Source: Kalaharituber pfeilii (lineage: Eukaryota; Ascomycota; Pezizomycetes; Pezizales; Pezizaceae). Taken from it: DNA of 64,000 nucleotides. Under the pieces are notes generated by a model that was given only the letters and a program-made list of their open reading frames with translations, searched no databases and had not been told where the DNA came from. This document shows, one piece after another, positions 46,525-57,152 of the stretch; the stretch's first letter is position 1, and every line of letters begins with the position of its first letter. The stretch covers positions 1,414,501 through 1,478,500 of the forward strand of contig WHUZ01000007.1 of the NCBI GenBank assembly GCA_015179045.1. Reading direction: 5' to 3'. The position numbers and the translations under genes are program-made.

Positions 46525-47987
46525 ACACTGTGCTATGACCATGCTGTCAGATCCTTGCAATACACATCCGTGCTCGACCCATGTTTCATTGCCAGACTAC
46601 AGCTATCGGTTGATCAGGCCGAATTGTCACTAACAGCTTTACAGGTCCATAGGTGAATATCCCCTTCCGGGTAGGCCCTGACATGAACCTGTTATTGGAT
46701 AAGGTTGGGACCGGCGTGTTTTATCCAATAATACCTACGGACCCAATTGTCTCGGGCCGGCAAAGCTGATCCAATATGACAGGCTATCCAATATGACAAG
46801 ATCCAATATGAGAGGTTCGACTGAAGTTTTGCAGGATTGCTCAACTGACGGTCTGATATAACTATACACAGGAGAAACAGTTGCATGAGCGACATTCTCT
46901 CTTCGACTGGTTACGGAACCAGAATAAAGGTAGTCATGATTGTTGCATGTCTTGTCAATCTTGCCCCAAAATAAAGTCTTCATGGCGACATTTCACGAGC
47001 AACATCGTAATCAAACTTTGAGAGTGCGTGATCATGTGGAACGTTGTACTTCAACTATTCGCAGACAGGCTACACCATATCTTGTATGGATAATTGATCT
47101 GAACGATCTAGCTTTGCGCACCTGCCCGGCCGGCCAGCCGGCCAGCCACCCAGACTTCATATTCTAATCACTCTAACAACTTAGTCTCGTTGTTATCTGT
47201 TACAATATTGCGCCCCAGCATGGATACATATTAAGAGTAACATCATTATCTCACGTCCAAAGAGTGTTTATGGGGGCAACTCCGTAAAGCAGGATAATAG
47301 CATATCAACACTTGGCAATTGCTGCTATCTAATAGTTGATCGATCTACTCGGCCCCATAGACGGCAATTCTAAGCCTTGTAAGCTCTCAGAATAGTTGAC
47401 ACTAGCGAGTGGTCTGCAGCTTCGCTACTCGAAACACAGCAATGCGTAAGTACTTGTTCTTTGTAAATATCATCCTTGTTCAAGTGACAGTCGAGAAACC
47501 TTTCAATGGTGATTTCGTCCCGGCCCGCAAAGGGAAGCCAACAAGAATATTGACCACTGGGCTGACGATAGTTTGGGTGGGAGTCGAAGCGACCACGCTC
47601 ATAAAGAGTCTCATTTTAGGGTTGAGGAGCAGTTGTCGGGCTGCTAAACGAGTTCGAAATTTCTACAGCTTTCCTTATCATCGGCAACACACTACAGTTA
47701 GAACTCTAAGCCTGGAACGGAGTGAGTTCAAACTACAGTTCAAACCTGTCATATTAGATCTTTCTTAACTGGCTATATTGCATTAACTCTCTGTTCCCAA
47801 ATCAGCATAGACCTCCTACAGCTGGCTATATCTCAATATTGCCTTCTATTGAACAAGTTTGTCAACCCTGAGCTGACATGTTCTGTGTAATACTAGTCCA
47901 GGCTTGTATTGGATTCAAACCCGGACCATGGAATGTGAATATATGGTATTGTCCTCCTGGTACTACAAGTTTCCAAGCATTTACAGG
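46525..47987. other. Non-coding stretch
   Basis: The sequence 46740-46820 repeats TCCAATATGA(C/G) several times (GATCCAATATGACAGG and similar). CCGGCCGGCCAGCCGGCCAGCC lies near 47128. The ORF at 47409-47768 (119 codons) has no recognisable domain. No gene is supported. Confidence 0.5.
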
Positions 47988-48072
47988 TGTTCTCGTGCCC
48001 AGACTATTATTTTCGGCCTCTCTACTATTATTTCTTGGCAGCACTCTGTCTCTTAGGCTGGGTACGAGAACA
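47988..48072. mobile_element. 85-bp two-ended member of the small inverted-repeat family
   Basis: Starts TGTTCTCGTGCCCAGACT and ends GGCTGGGTACGAGAACA. The outer arms are inverted with two or three mismatches over 16 bp. No clean 9-bp duplication is visible (flanks ATTTACAGG and TAGCTAAGG). The copy is therefore older, or recombined. Confidence 0.8.
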
Positions 48073-49758
48073 TAGCTAAGGGCATTATACCCGTTGCTAG
48101 TATTTAGTGATTCAGGTAGGGGGCAAGTTATAGGTCGTGCAAGGGGTCTGTGAGCAGGTAAGGCTAAGGTCTGTACCTGACTTTTGGGAGCAGAATTGTA
48201 CGGAAAATAGTCGTCAGTAACAATATATAGCTTTAATTTAGGCACGAGACTAGCTCCAAATTCCAATTAGGTAGACTTTTCTCGCATGGCCATAACAGCC
48301 CCACCTGCATCACTAAATGCCTGTAACGAGTACCAAACGGTAACCATAATAAACGTGCAAAAAAGGGCTAGGGGCTCAAGGGACAGAAACACAGACACAG
48401 AAACACGGACATGGTTCACGGTTTTGGTATAGCTCGCGGACGTTGTCCTTCTGCAGAGGGAGTGGGAAGATCCTCACAAAAGACCCTCTGCTAGAAGGCT
48501 CTGACTAGGTACATGCGACCTAATAATACAAACGAGCTATCCGTTTGATCCCTCCCGTCCAACCATGCCATTTGATCCATTCATCCCGTTTGATCTATCC
48601 CGTAACAAAGCAGCCGCAGCTCAAAATGTACTTGAAGATCATGAGGGATTGCCTGACAATTGTAATGGGAATGGACCCATCACACATAGAGATACCTAAA
48701 ATTGAAACATGGCGCTTCAGCCATTATACGTTATCTGAAGGTAACTCGATGATTTTTGAATCGCACCATCAGGTAGCAGACTATTTCCTCACGAATTTCT
48801 AATTTGTCATTGTTCACATGCTCCTTTGCTCCTGCTACTTTGGCACCATGTATATCGTTTTCAGGTGGAATAGCACCAGCACAGTCAGAGACTTCTAAAT
48901 GTCTCGAATCTTCTTATGGGACTGATAGTGTAATACTCTGGCGTACAGTTTGACTTCGGGACACCTTATTACTGAGAGTTTCCGATTGAATAAGATCCTT
49001 TGACAAAAAATACCATCAACTGAACTCGTGTCATCAGCGCACTGCTACCATGCTTCGAATCTAAAGAGTTGTACAGAGTAAGAGTATAGTTCGCATAAGT
49101 TACTATAGCTGGGTTCCTCATTTTTTATGAGTCTTGGCTCGCGTCAATTCGGACTCGAATTGCGAGTTGCTTGGGATACTCAAGTTTTAAGGCATTGTAT
49201 AACAGGACGCTTGGGGCAAGTTGTCTCATACTCTACGGCAGTTATATTGCGGGAGTTGGCCAGAAGCGAGAAATGTTAACTATTTCCGAGACATGCAGCG
49301 ACGCGCCGCTTCGGGATTCTTTCTGCTTGAAGTTCATCTTGTAACTATGCCGCATGATCGCGCAATTGAAAACCCAATAACAGTCACGAGCATTGAGATA
49401 AGTGTGGCTCACATTGACCACTGCTGGCATCTTACCTTACAAGGGGGGCAACATAAATCTAAGGGAATTGGAAGTATTTCCAGGTTCCTACTTAGCGGGA
49501 ACAGGTCCACAGGCTCGGAACGGGGAGGTTGGTTGGTGGTCGAAGCGAGCAGCATTGATTGAAATCGCTATTCGTAAGCGCTCCGTATTTTTTGGGAAAA
49601 GTTAGGCGAATGATTGCCATCATCCCACAAATAACAGCATTTGATCCTCAAGCCTAAGAAGCTGCTATGATGGTGTTGTGAGATTTAAGAGGGATTTGGA
49701 TGAATCCATGATAATCAAGACCCAACGAGGGACGTTAATTAGGGAAGCACAATGATAT
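48073..49758. other. Non-coding stretch
   Basis: A solitary family-like end GGCACGAGACTA lies at 48241-48252. ORFs at 48545-48802 and 49221-49605 show no domain. CGTTACGTTACGTTGCGTT at the far right belongs to the adjoining transposon. Confidence 0.5.
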
Positions 49759-50342
49759 TAGTGGTTATCAGCTTTGCGTTACGTTACGTTGCGTTAGGTA
49801 ACCCATGCCAATCAACTAAACCCAAATGAGAGGATGGTAGCTGATTTCCCTCACGTTACCGTTGCATATCATCACATCACCATGCCCTGCATCGCGGAGA
49901 AGGCCAAAATCGAATAGGTGGTCACGAACACCATCGAGACTCATGCTATGTCTATGCTATGTCTATGCTACTTGATTCAGATTCAGATTCAGATGGCTAT
50001 GAGCTCTTGAATGGGTCATGACAGTAGAAACTGGAGAGCTTTCATGTGTAAATTGGGTATGCTCATGACGTGGTAGAATTAAGACCCCTTATGCATTTGC
50101 ACCATTGTCTACACATTGCTGATTTAGGTAAGAAACTGGTCGGTAGTTAGCTAACAACAGGCTGCATGTCCTTGTCGTTACCCAAAGTTACGCGAGGTTA
50201 CGGTGGTAACGCGACGATTTGGCTACGTGATCAACGTAACCTCAGGTAACGAAAATCGGCTGTGGCACGTTACGAAATCAGCCAATAAGAGCTTTTGTTT
50301 ATGTCACGTAACGGTTACGTGACGCAAAGCTGATAACCACTA
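49759..50342. mobile_element. 584-bp non-autonomous DNA transposon, possibly hAT-like
   Basis: Terminal inverted repeats are TAGTGGTTATCAGCTTTGCG at the left and its exact complement CGCAAAGCTGATAACCACTA at the right. Inside, the termini are rich in GTTACG/CGTAAC heptamer-like motifs in both orientations, for example CGTTACGTTACGTTGCGTTA and CACGTAACGGTTACGTGACG. Such reiterated subterminal motifs are typical binding sites for hAT transposases, and TAGTG termini also fit. I see no clear 8-bp duplication. There is no transposase frame, so it would need an autonomous partner elsewhere. Confidence 0.82.
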
Positions 50343-51062
50343 TTGTTAAGAATTTAGAAAGTACATGGTACTTTATATTCACAAAGCTGGGTACGTATCT
50401 TGACGATACCAATTTACGTACTAGTAGTTTCCATAGCCACGTATTCCCTGGGTTAACAATATTTGGATCTCCAAGAATCTGGTACCTTACCACCAATAGT
50501 CTAACTACTCGTTTACCACAGCCTATCATGATCTTGATTTCCCTCGCCCGGTCAGCGGCCCGTTCTCAGAGGAAAAGTAAAATAAAGGAAGTTTCCTCCC
50601 GCATTGTGTCCAACCGGCTAAAAAAGTGCGGCTGTTGGTCTATGACCTTTTTTGAACACTTCCGTGTGTTCCGTGTGTGATGTTTTTCATTAGCTCCCGT
50701 CATGGGCATCGTCTAGTCTCGTGCCTAGCCGCTACTGGGCACGCGACCAGCATCATCCGAAAACACAGCAACAAAGAAAATATGATAATTTAAAAAACAA
50801 AAAGAAAAAAATTCTTGCCTGCTAACGGTTAGAGCACTCCACCGCCGCCTTTAAACTTTCCTCTCTCCCACCTACATTCGCAAAATCCCGAACCAGTTCA
50901 TGCTAGTTCTATTGAACCATAAATGGTAAAAATTAGCGAGAAATAAAAAAATCCTCCAAAAAGAAATGAAAAATAAAATAAAATAATATAAAATAAAAAT
51001 AAAGAATAGGGAAATGTGATATGAGCCCAGTGCAACCCCCCACCACCACCACCACCACCACC

Positions 51063-51093
<31 letters not shown>

Positions 51094-51519
51094 CAACAAC
51101 GTTCCCTTCCAATTTGGTTTTATCCTATGCTCCCCATTTGCACCAGGAATTCATGCAATTTCAAACCTCCAACTCATAACCATCATGAGTATGATCCGGG
51201 TGGCCCTTTGCCCCAACAAAAAAGCGAAACAATACATAATGACAAAAAACAGTATCACTGGCATGATTTTATAATTTAGACACCGACACAATGCAGAATG
51301 CGAGCCCAGGAGAATACCAAACGAAAGATAATGAGATGTAACAAGACCAATGAATTGTGGCGGCAAAAAAAAAGGAAAACACAAGTAAAATTCCTTAGCA
51401 AAGGTGCCGTAGCAGACTTGGCCTACTACGTCCGTTCCCAATACTTTGATCCAACCGTCCAAGCAATCTCCTTCGATCAACTTCCGTAAACCGCAGCTCT
51501 GTTTTTGGTGATATGCTCT
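50343..51519. other. Non-coding with homopolymers
   Basis: A partial family end TAGTCTCGTGCCTAG at 50714 is followed by TGGGCACGCGACC. ACCACCACCACCACCACCACC runs into an A-run of about 28 bases at 51062-51090. The minus ORF across this (50872-51099) is open only through the repeats. The 3' end of the F-box/LRR gene adjoins at the right. No gene is supported. Confidence 0.55.
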
Positions 51520-52493
51520 TCAGCCCTTCATAGCCGCTGCTGATATCATTTCACAACCCCGCAAGTCCAGCATCCTTATTTCCTTTGTCTGCAGTAGTCG
51601 TTCCAGCCACGGCACCTCCAGGTCCATTAACCACCGTAGATCCAAGCTGTTCACCGAAGGCGGTAGGTCTTGCGTAAGAAACCTTTTCAGTCCTTGGCTG
51701 CTGAGCGACAAGCAACCCCCAATGCCCAGATGTACGAGGGATTTGGCACCCGATGCAATCGTCTCCAAAATTACGTCAGTGATGGCGGAGAACTCGACGT
51801 CGAGTGAGACGAGTGTGTTGCGGTGTCTTTCAAGGATGATCCCTATCATGTGGTTTGGGCGTACATCCGTGATATGTCAATGTGTGTGAGGTTACCTGCG
51901 CAGAACCGGAAGAACGAGAGCAAGAGTGCGGTGTGGTATGTAGAGTGGCCGCGGAGTTGGACATGCGTCAGGTGTTTTGACTGGCTTGCGTATTGTAGGC
52001 TGTTAAGAGAGTCGCGCGGGGAAGTTGGCTCCTTGTCGAGGCAGAGAGAGCGGCAAGTGGCAAGTCGGCGCTTCAGGGGTTGCGATAGACGCATTCTGGA
52101 GGGTAGCCGGTGAGGTCGAGGTCTTTCCAGATTACGGGGTCATTAGCAGCATGGTACCACTGTCAAGACCGTTAGCGGAGTACTGAGGTAGGAAGAAGAG
52201 TAGCTGACCTTTCGGCAGGTTTGCGAGAATGGTATTTTTTGGACGAGTGAAAGATATGATGCTATTTTCAATAGGATTTCCGGTGGTAGCCGGTCGATGG
52301 ACGCTTTACTGCTCTTCATTTGAGGACAGGGTGGTATTGACGGAGGTGCTGATAATGATGATAAAGGGGATGCAGACGACGGTAGACAGGAAGATGGAAC
52401 TGGCATAGCTGTGGAATCATTGAGACGACGCCTTCGGACATGTTGCTTGTAGGTGGTGGGTTCTGAATGTTGACGGCGTTTAAGAAGAAGCAT
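51520..52493 (-). pseudogene. F-box / leucine-rich repeat protein, two apparent frameshifts
   Basis: F-box proteins are the substrate receptors of SCF ubiquitin ligases, with LRRs binding the target. Exon 1 (52209-52493) begins MLLLKRRQ and carries the F-box start IDRLPPEILLKIASYLSLVQKIPFSQTCRK. A 49-nt intron (52160-52208, GTCAGC...TTGACAG) joins it to WYHAANDPVIWKDLDLTGY. This frame then meets a TGA near 52076. LRR-like sequence resumes in another frame (HLTHVQLRG, AGNLTHIDISRMYAQT). It shifts again near 51850 to TLVSLDVEFSAITDVILETI and SLVHLGIGGCLSLSSQGL. The 25-26-residue LRR spacing is kept across the second break. That favours one missing base over an intron. Either a young pseudogene or sequence errors. 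Confidence 0.62.
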
Positions 52494-53133
52494 TGCGCCT
52501 ATCGCAGTAAATATTTGTTTTGTACTATGTTGACGCTAGGGTACATAAAAGAGTATCAATTCTCAAGGATAAAAAATTAACTACAAAAATATAAGTACTG
52601 TTGCCTTTCAAAAGCTTTAATAATAAATTTTAGTGTACGTTCAGTTTCTAGTTGAAGAGTTTAAGTTTGAGACGTAAATCTCAGGTGGTGGTGGTGGTCA
52701 TATATACGACTGATATAGCTAAGACGTTATGTGTCTGGAGGTATATACATTTTGATGAGACCAATCCGTGAGGGTATTTTAAGTAGGCTCATGGACAGTT
52801 TCCCGAAGTCGTGTCTATTGCCGAATATCGCTAAGTTCGCTCAGATTGTGGTACCACACTAGACAGGGGGTAAGCGAGCAAGGCGAAAGCCGATTGGACA
52901 CAATTGACGAGCAGCAAGCGAGAATATTGGGAGATGATCCGGCCAGCGGTGGACATTGATTCAACTTCAACCTGGGAGGAATGAGGCGTGCAGTTTGGAA
53001 TGGCAGGAGTGCGAGGGGGAGGAGGAGAAGGTAAGCTCGCTTAATCTGCTCAATTGGAGCGTTGTGACGGAGTACCCTGATCGAGGGCAAGCTGCTATCG
53101 GCCGGCCACAGTACCCGTTGCGCATGCTGGTTA
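52494..53133. other. Intergenic region between F-box/LRR gene and TIM21
   Basis: AT-rich near the F-box/LRR start, then mixed. It contains GGTGGTGGTGGTC near 52686. The minus ORF 52815-53333 is a frame shadow over TIM21 exons. No gene is supported. Confidence 0.55.
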
Positions 53134-54106
53134 TTACCTCCAGCGCACGCCAAACAAGCCTTTTTTTTCGTTTTTGGGGGTATCGGGCCTAGCGTCTGCA
53201 TTCTCAAGATATACTCGTTGTTGTCCTGGTAATGATTGACCTCTGTTAGCCGTCGAATTGCTGACAAGCATTGAGTTGAAGGATGTACCTCTAACATCAA
53301 GGAATAGGTATTTATAATCATATTCATCATCACCAGGCCGTTTCATCAAATGAAGCTGCACAACCCCCTTGCCGGCATCCCCCTCGACCTGAGCAAAACA
53401 ATATCAGCGTAGCTGTCACGGGAGAAATTCTTTTTCGGTGGGCATACATAAAAGTGCATTAGAAGGTGCTCATTTCTGTATCTGTCCATCTTTGTAGTGG
53501 ACCTGGGCAAATATGTAACATTAGCGATTGTTTCTGGGATACGAGCATCTACATGCACACTCACGCTATCGGTCTGCTTCGAGCCCATCTGCTATTCGTA
53601 GGCTCGCCGTACGCCTTAATTGAGCGCTTCGTTCCGAGGAGCTGTAGGCATCGAGGGTCATGCTTGACCCGTTCTACTGCCCTATTGAACCAATTGGTCT
53701 TGGAGTCTGGGGCAAGGACCTCATCATAGAAAAATTTAGCTATCAGTCCCTATGCTGAAATGTCAGTGCAAGTCTCAGACGTTGTCTAGCAGGCAGCGGG
53801 AAGATCACAACGCACGGTCAACACCATCCCTGCCGCAATGACCAATAAATTCCCACCCGTCGACGATGTGCGAGCTATTTTCTGTGCTGGAGACAACTGG
53901 TTCCATTTCTTCTGCGAGCTGCCTTGGCGTGAGAGCTTCATCTGGAGTTTCTGTGCACAATGGCCTGCGGACGAAGAGAAGACCCTTGTAGGGGCAACGT
54001 TATTGTAAGACTGCGCCGGCCAAGGACAGGGGAGCAGGGCCCGGCACGGCTGGGACTGCGCAAGCCTGGGGGGGAGGGCCCACAGTGGGCGGCTTCGTAG
54101 CAGCAT
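53134..54106 (-). CDS. TIM21: Mitochondrial import inner membrane translocase subunit Tim21
   Basis: Complement of join(53134..53225, 53289..53388, 53448..53502, 53565..53749, 53816..54106), 240 residues, matching yeast Tim21 (239). Tim21 links the TIM23 translocase with TOM and respiratory complexes. The start ATG at 54106 gives an arginine-rich presequence MLLRSRPLWALPPRLAQ. Next are the matrix-side KKWNQLSPAQKIART and one membrane span (about 85-105, NLLVIAAGMVLTGLIAKFFY). The intermembrane-space domain then follows: VLAPDSKTNWFNRAVERVKHD, SIKAYGEPTNSRWARSRPIA, HLLMHFYVEGDAGKGVVQLH, DYKYLFLDVRG and RVYLENAD. Four introns of 66, 62, 59 and 63 nt all keep phase. No single frame is longer than exon 1, so the gene is easy to miss. 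Upstream in-frame sequence before 54106 is probably 5' UTR. Confidence 0.92.
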
Positions 54107-55587
54107 CGCGGGAGTTTCTGCGGGGCGGGTTGCCGTGACTGGAGGTGGACTGCGACTGCTGCTGCTTGCGCACTGCATGGGCGTTTTGCGGGTGGACGTC
54201 ACGTGCACGCCAAGAGTCGTTGCCTGACATCCCAGGGATAAAATCGAAGGTTGAGGGTTGAATCCACCCTCAGAAAAGCGACTAGATCAGTGAACAAAAC
54301 AAGTAGGGTCATACATTTGTGCGTGAGGTTGATGCATCGCGTTTCGTACTCCAACATGGACTAGTAGTGTGCATCGACTATGATACCTGATGATCACAAC
54401 AAGAGCAGCGAAACTCCACACGAGACTATAGCAAAACAAAACTAGAAAACTGTAGACACAAAATTTACGAGTACGGAGTAGTAAACACATCTGGCGCCCC
54501 CGTAGATAATCTGAAATTATAGAAAATCCTGGAAGCACCAATTCGAAGGGTTAAGCAACCGAGACTAGCCTTAACTATCACACATCAATTCTCAGCATGC
54601 CTAATTCAGCAATCTTTCACATTAGCCCCGTGCCGATGGGACGACTTTGGAAATATGTCTCACTTTCATTTATGTAGTAGCCTAAGGCAGTGCCTGGAAA
54701 CGAGTACATGTATCTGGGCGCTCCAGTGATATTTTCGCACCATCAAGATTACTTCCAATACATAACTTCTTACATTAGGTAGTAAATAGGTTAAGCATAC
54801 GATTTAAGCGCTCTCTTACTTGCGTATACTCATCTGGTTACGTCCATATATATATTGGTCGAGGCAGTGATCACATAGCTGTGCAGATGTATAGCCTGAA
54901 TGAATCCCGGTGTAAGTGCTGAAAAGCCGTGCTGGCGAGGTTAAAACGTAGCGGGAAATACATATACGTGTGTAGTAGAGTGAAAGGTTGGAAAAGAGAC
55001 GACGGGAAATTAAAAGTGGAGAACGGTACAGCACGTAAACGTTCCCAAGGATAACACGGATATTCGGAGTCAGAAATCATTGCTGTCGGCGCAGCTCAGC
55101 CTCGAACCAGACTACCACTTATGGTCAGCCGCTAAGTAGAACAATGTCTCAAATCACATAAAGCCTCATGATAGACATAGTAATCGGTACGTGCCTGCCT
55201 CTGGAACCCATGAACAAGAGTGGCGCATACCAATGGCTTTTGCGAGTTTTGAAGAACTACTGTATAGTTCGTAGTTACTATATGAACACAATAGACACAA
55301 GACTCATATGTGGCAGCTTTGAGGGTCCGGGGGATTCTGGTGGTGCAGATAGTGGTTTGTAACATGGGTGAAACAGCCACCAACTATTATTCAGTCGCCT
55401 AAGATGAGCATACTCAGATCGCCTTCAACGCCTACAACTGTTTTGAAGTCTAGTGTAATCAGAGAAATGCTCCTAGAAGTGTGGTGATGCAAATTAGGCC
55501 AATCGCCCATATTTTGATCCAAATATAAATATAAATATACTACTGCATAATTAAAAGCATAATATCTCAACCCTCATGTAGTTCCCC
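54107..55587. other. Non-coding stretch upstream of TIM21
   Basis: The first 150 bp are GC-rich and probably hold the TIM21 promoter. The remainder is AT-rich with short ORFs lacking domains (54287-54541, 54816-55080, 55132-55383). No gene is supported. Confidence 0.55.
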
Positions 55588-55650
55588 TCCCCCCCCCCCC
55601 CCCTCCCCCTCCCCTCCCCCTCCCCTCCCCTCCTCTCCCCTCCTCTCTCC
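55588..55650 (-). repeat. C-rich tract, G-quadruplex-prone on the minus strand
   Basis: A run of about 15 C is followed by CCCCT/CCCCTC blocks and CTCTCC to about 55650. On the minus strand this gives many G4-5 runs close together, enough for intramolecular quadruplexes. It lies 60-120 bp beyond the stop of the coiled-coil gene on that strand, within its probable 3' UTR. Confidence 0.8.
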
Positions 55651-55706
55651 CTTTCCATCCATCAGATTGTATCTCCCCTGCAACTCTATCCCACCCTTTC
55701 TCACTC

Positions 55707-57152
55707 CTACCATCCAGAGGTTGTACCACAGAGTGCCCTAGGGGTTTGGTATGAGACTATTCTATCACTATCATCCCAGTACCCACAGCTGTCGTAACCC
55801 AAGTAATATATCAAATGCACCGCCGCCACTAGAAACGTCGCACTGCTCATCCCATATTTCTCGTCCCCGGAAAGAAACGCCCTTTGACAAATACTGACCA
55901 TCGCCTCTCCGTCCATCGCCTCAAAGTCTCTGGTGCGCATGTCGGTGTAGAGGCTGCTACAGTACCTCCACACCGTCCTGGTCACTACGTTTTCGTAGCC
56001 CTCAAGCACGGTCCACAACTTCTTTGAGCACTGTCCAGGGTTGTAACTGTGGTCAGCCATGCTCTCGGCGGTCCACTGCAGGGTGTCATAGAGCTGCATC
56101 CCCAGATTTCTTTTTTGCCAGTCTGGTAGTGCATCGACGACGTCTTGATTGATGAAGGGTAGGAAGGATTGGGTCTGTACACGGGTGTACTTTCTGGCAT
56201 CCCTGATATTTTGCTCCTTCTGTGCCTGTAGCTCCCTCTCGACAGCATCTAACTTTCTCTGCAGCCCGGCATTGGCCTGTTCTGTTTTCTCAACCTGCTC
56301 CCGTAACCTGCCTTCAGTGACACGGCTTTGCTGTTGTGCCAGTACCTTCTTCTCGAAAGCATCAACCTTGCTCTGCAAATCGGCATTGGCCTGTTCTGTT
56401 TTCTCAACCTGCTCCCGTAACCGTCCCTCGGTGTCACGGCTTTGCTGCTGAGACTCCTTCCTCTCGGCCCTCAACCGCGAAACCACATCGTGAAGGCGTT
56501 CCATACGGCGCTCGTACAACTGGCGATCACGGTTGAACCCCTGCTTCACCTCCTCGTGTCCCTCCCGCAGCTCGCGATTCTCCTCCTCCAGATCCCCAAT
56601 TCGAGCCTCGAGATCCTCACGCTCGCGTCGGAGTTCATCTGCTTCCTCCTTGATCCCCTCCATCGTGACTTTAAGCTGCTCGTGGCGACGTTGCAGGCGC
56701 TCCTTCTCCCGCCGCTCGCGACGGACATTGTCTCGTTGGTCTCGCACCTCCGCCTCTACTACCCGCATCCTGCGGCGAAGGCTCTCCAACTCGGTTTCAT
56801 GAAATACTGTTAATGCTTGACTTTTAGATGGCGGAAGAGTGGTGTCTCCTGCACCTGCCAATTGCTCACGCGAGTCGCTCTGCTCACTCCCCAATAGCTT
56901 GGGAGCATTACCCGAAGACGACATCTGTTCCATGAAGTTGACGGCACCGTGGCCATTTCCACTGCTTCCCAGCTGGTATATGTTGAATGTAGCGTCATTC
57001 AATACCACTTGCTTGTCCCGTCCAAACACCCACTCGGTCGTCGATTTCTTCCCCAGCTCGCCAGCTTCCTCGTATCCCTCGTATCCCTCCATACTTTCAA
57101 TCGCCGTACGGATGCTCGACCAATCGAACAAGGCACTCGGAGACGTAGACAT
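55707..57152 (-). CDS. Coiled-coil protein of unknown function
   Basis: Intronless, 481 residues starting MSTSPSALFDWSSI. Residues 1-115 are Ser/Gly/acidic with no known domain. About 119-318 is a highly charged coiled coil (ETELESLRRRMRVVEAEVRD, DLEARIGDLEEENRELRE). It contains a 38-residue tandem duplication, QQQSR(D/V)TEGRLREQVEK (residues 234-271 and 272-309; 114 bp spacing in DNA). A conserved-looking globular C-terminal region (about 325-465) follows: FINQDVVDALPDW, MADHSYNPGQCSKKLWTVLE, and MSSATFLVAAVHLIYYLGYD. I do not recognise this domain. The last codons run through a sequence resembling the small-element terminus (17 of 20 to TAGTCTCATGCCAAGACCCT at 55740-55759). The native stop may have been replaced. 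GC-rich, good codon use. Confidence 0.85.
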   Translation of the reverse strand: MSTSPSALFDWSSIRTAIESMEGYEGYEEAGELGKKSTTEWVFGRDKQVVLNDATFNIYQLGSSGNGHGAVNFMEQMSSSGNAPKLLGSEQSDSREQLAGAGDTTLPPSKSQALTVFHETELESLRRRMRVVEAEVRDQRDNVRRERREKERLQRRHEQLKVTMEGIKEEADELRREREDLEARIGDLEEENRELREGHEEVKQGFNRDRQLYERRMERLHDVVSRLRAERKESQQQSRDTEGRLREQVEKTEQANADLQSKVDAFEKKVLAQQQSRVTEGRLREQVEKTEQANAGLQRKLDAVERELQAQKEQNIRDARKYTRVQTQSFLPFINQDVVDALPDWQKRNLGMQLYDTLQWTAESMADHSYNPGQCSKKLWTVLEGYENVVTRTVWRYCSSLYTDMRTRDFEAMDGEAMVSICQRAFLSGDEKYGMSSATFLVAAVHLIYYLGYDSCGYWDDSDRIVSYQTPRALCGTTSGW

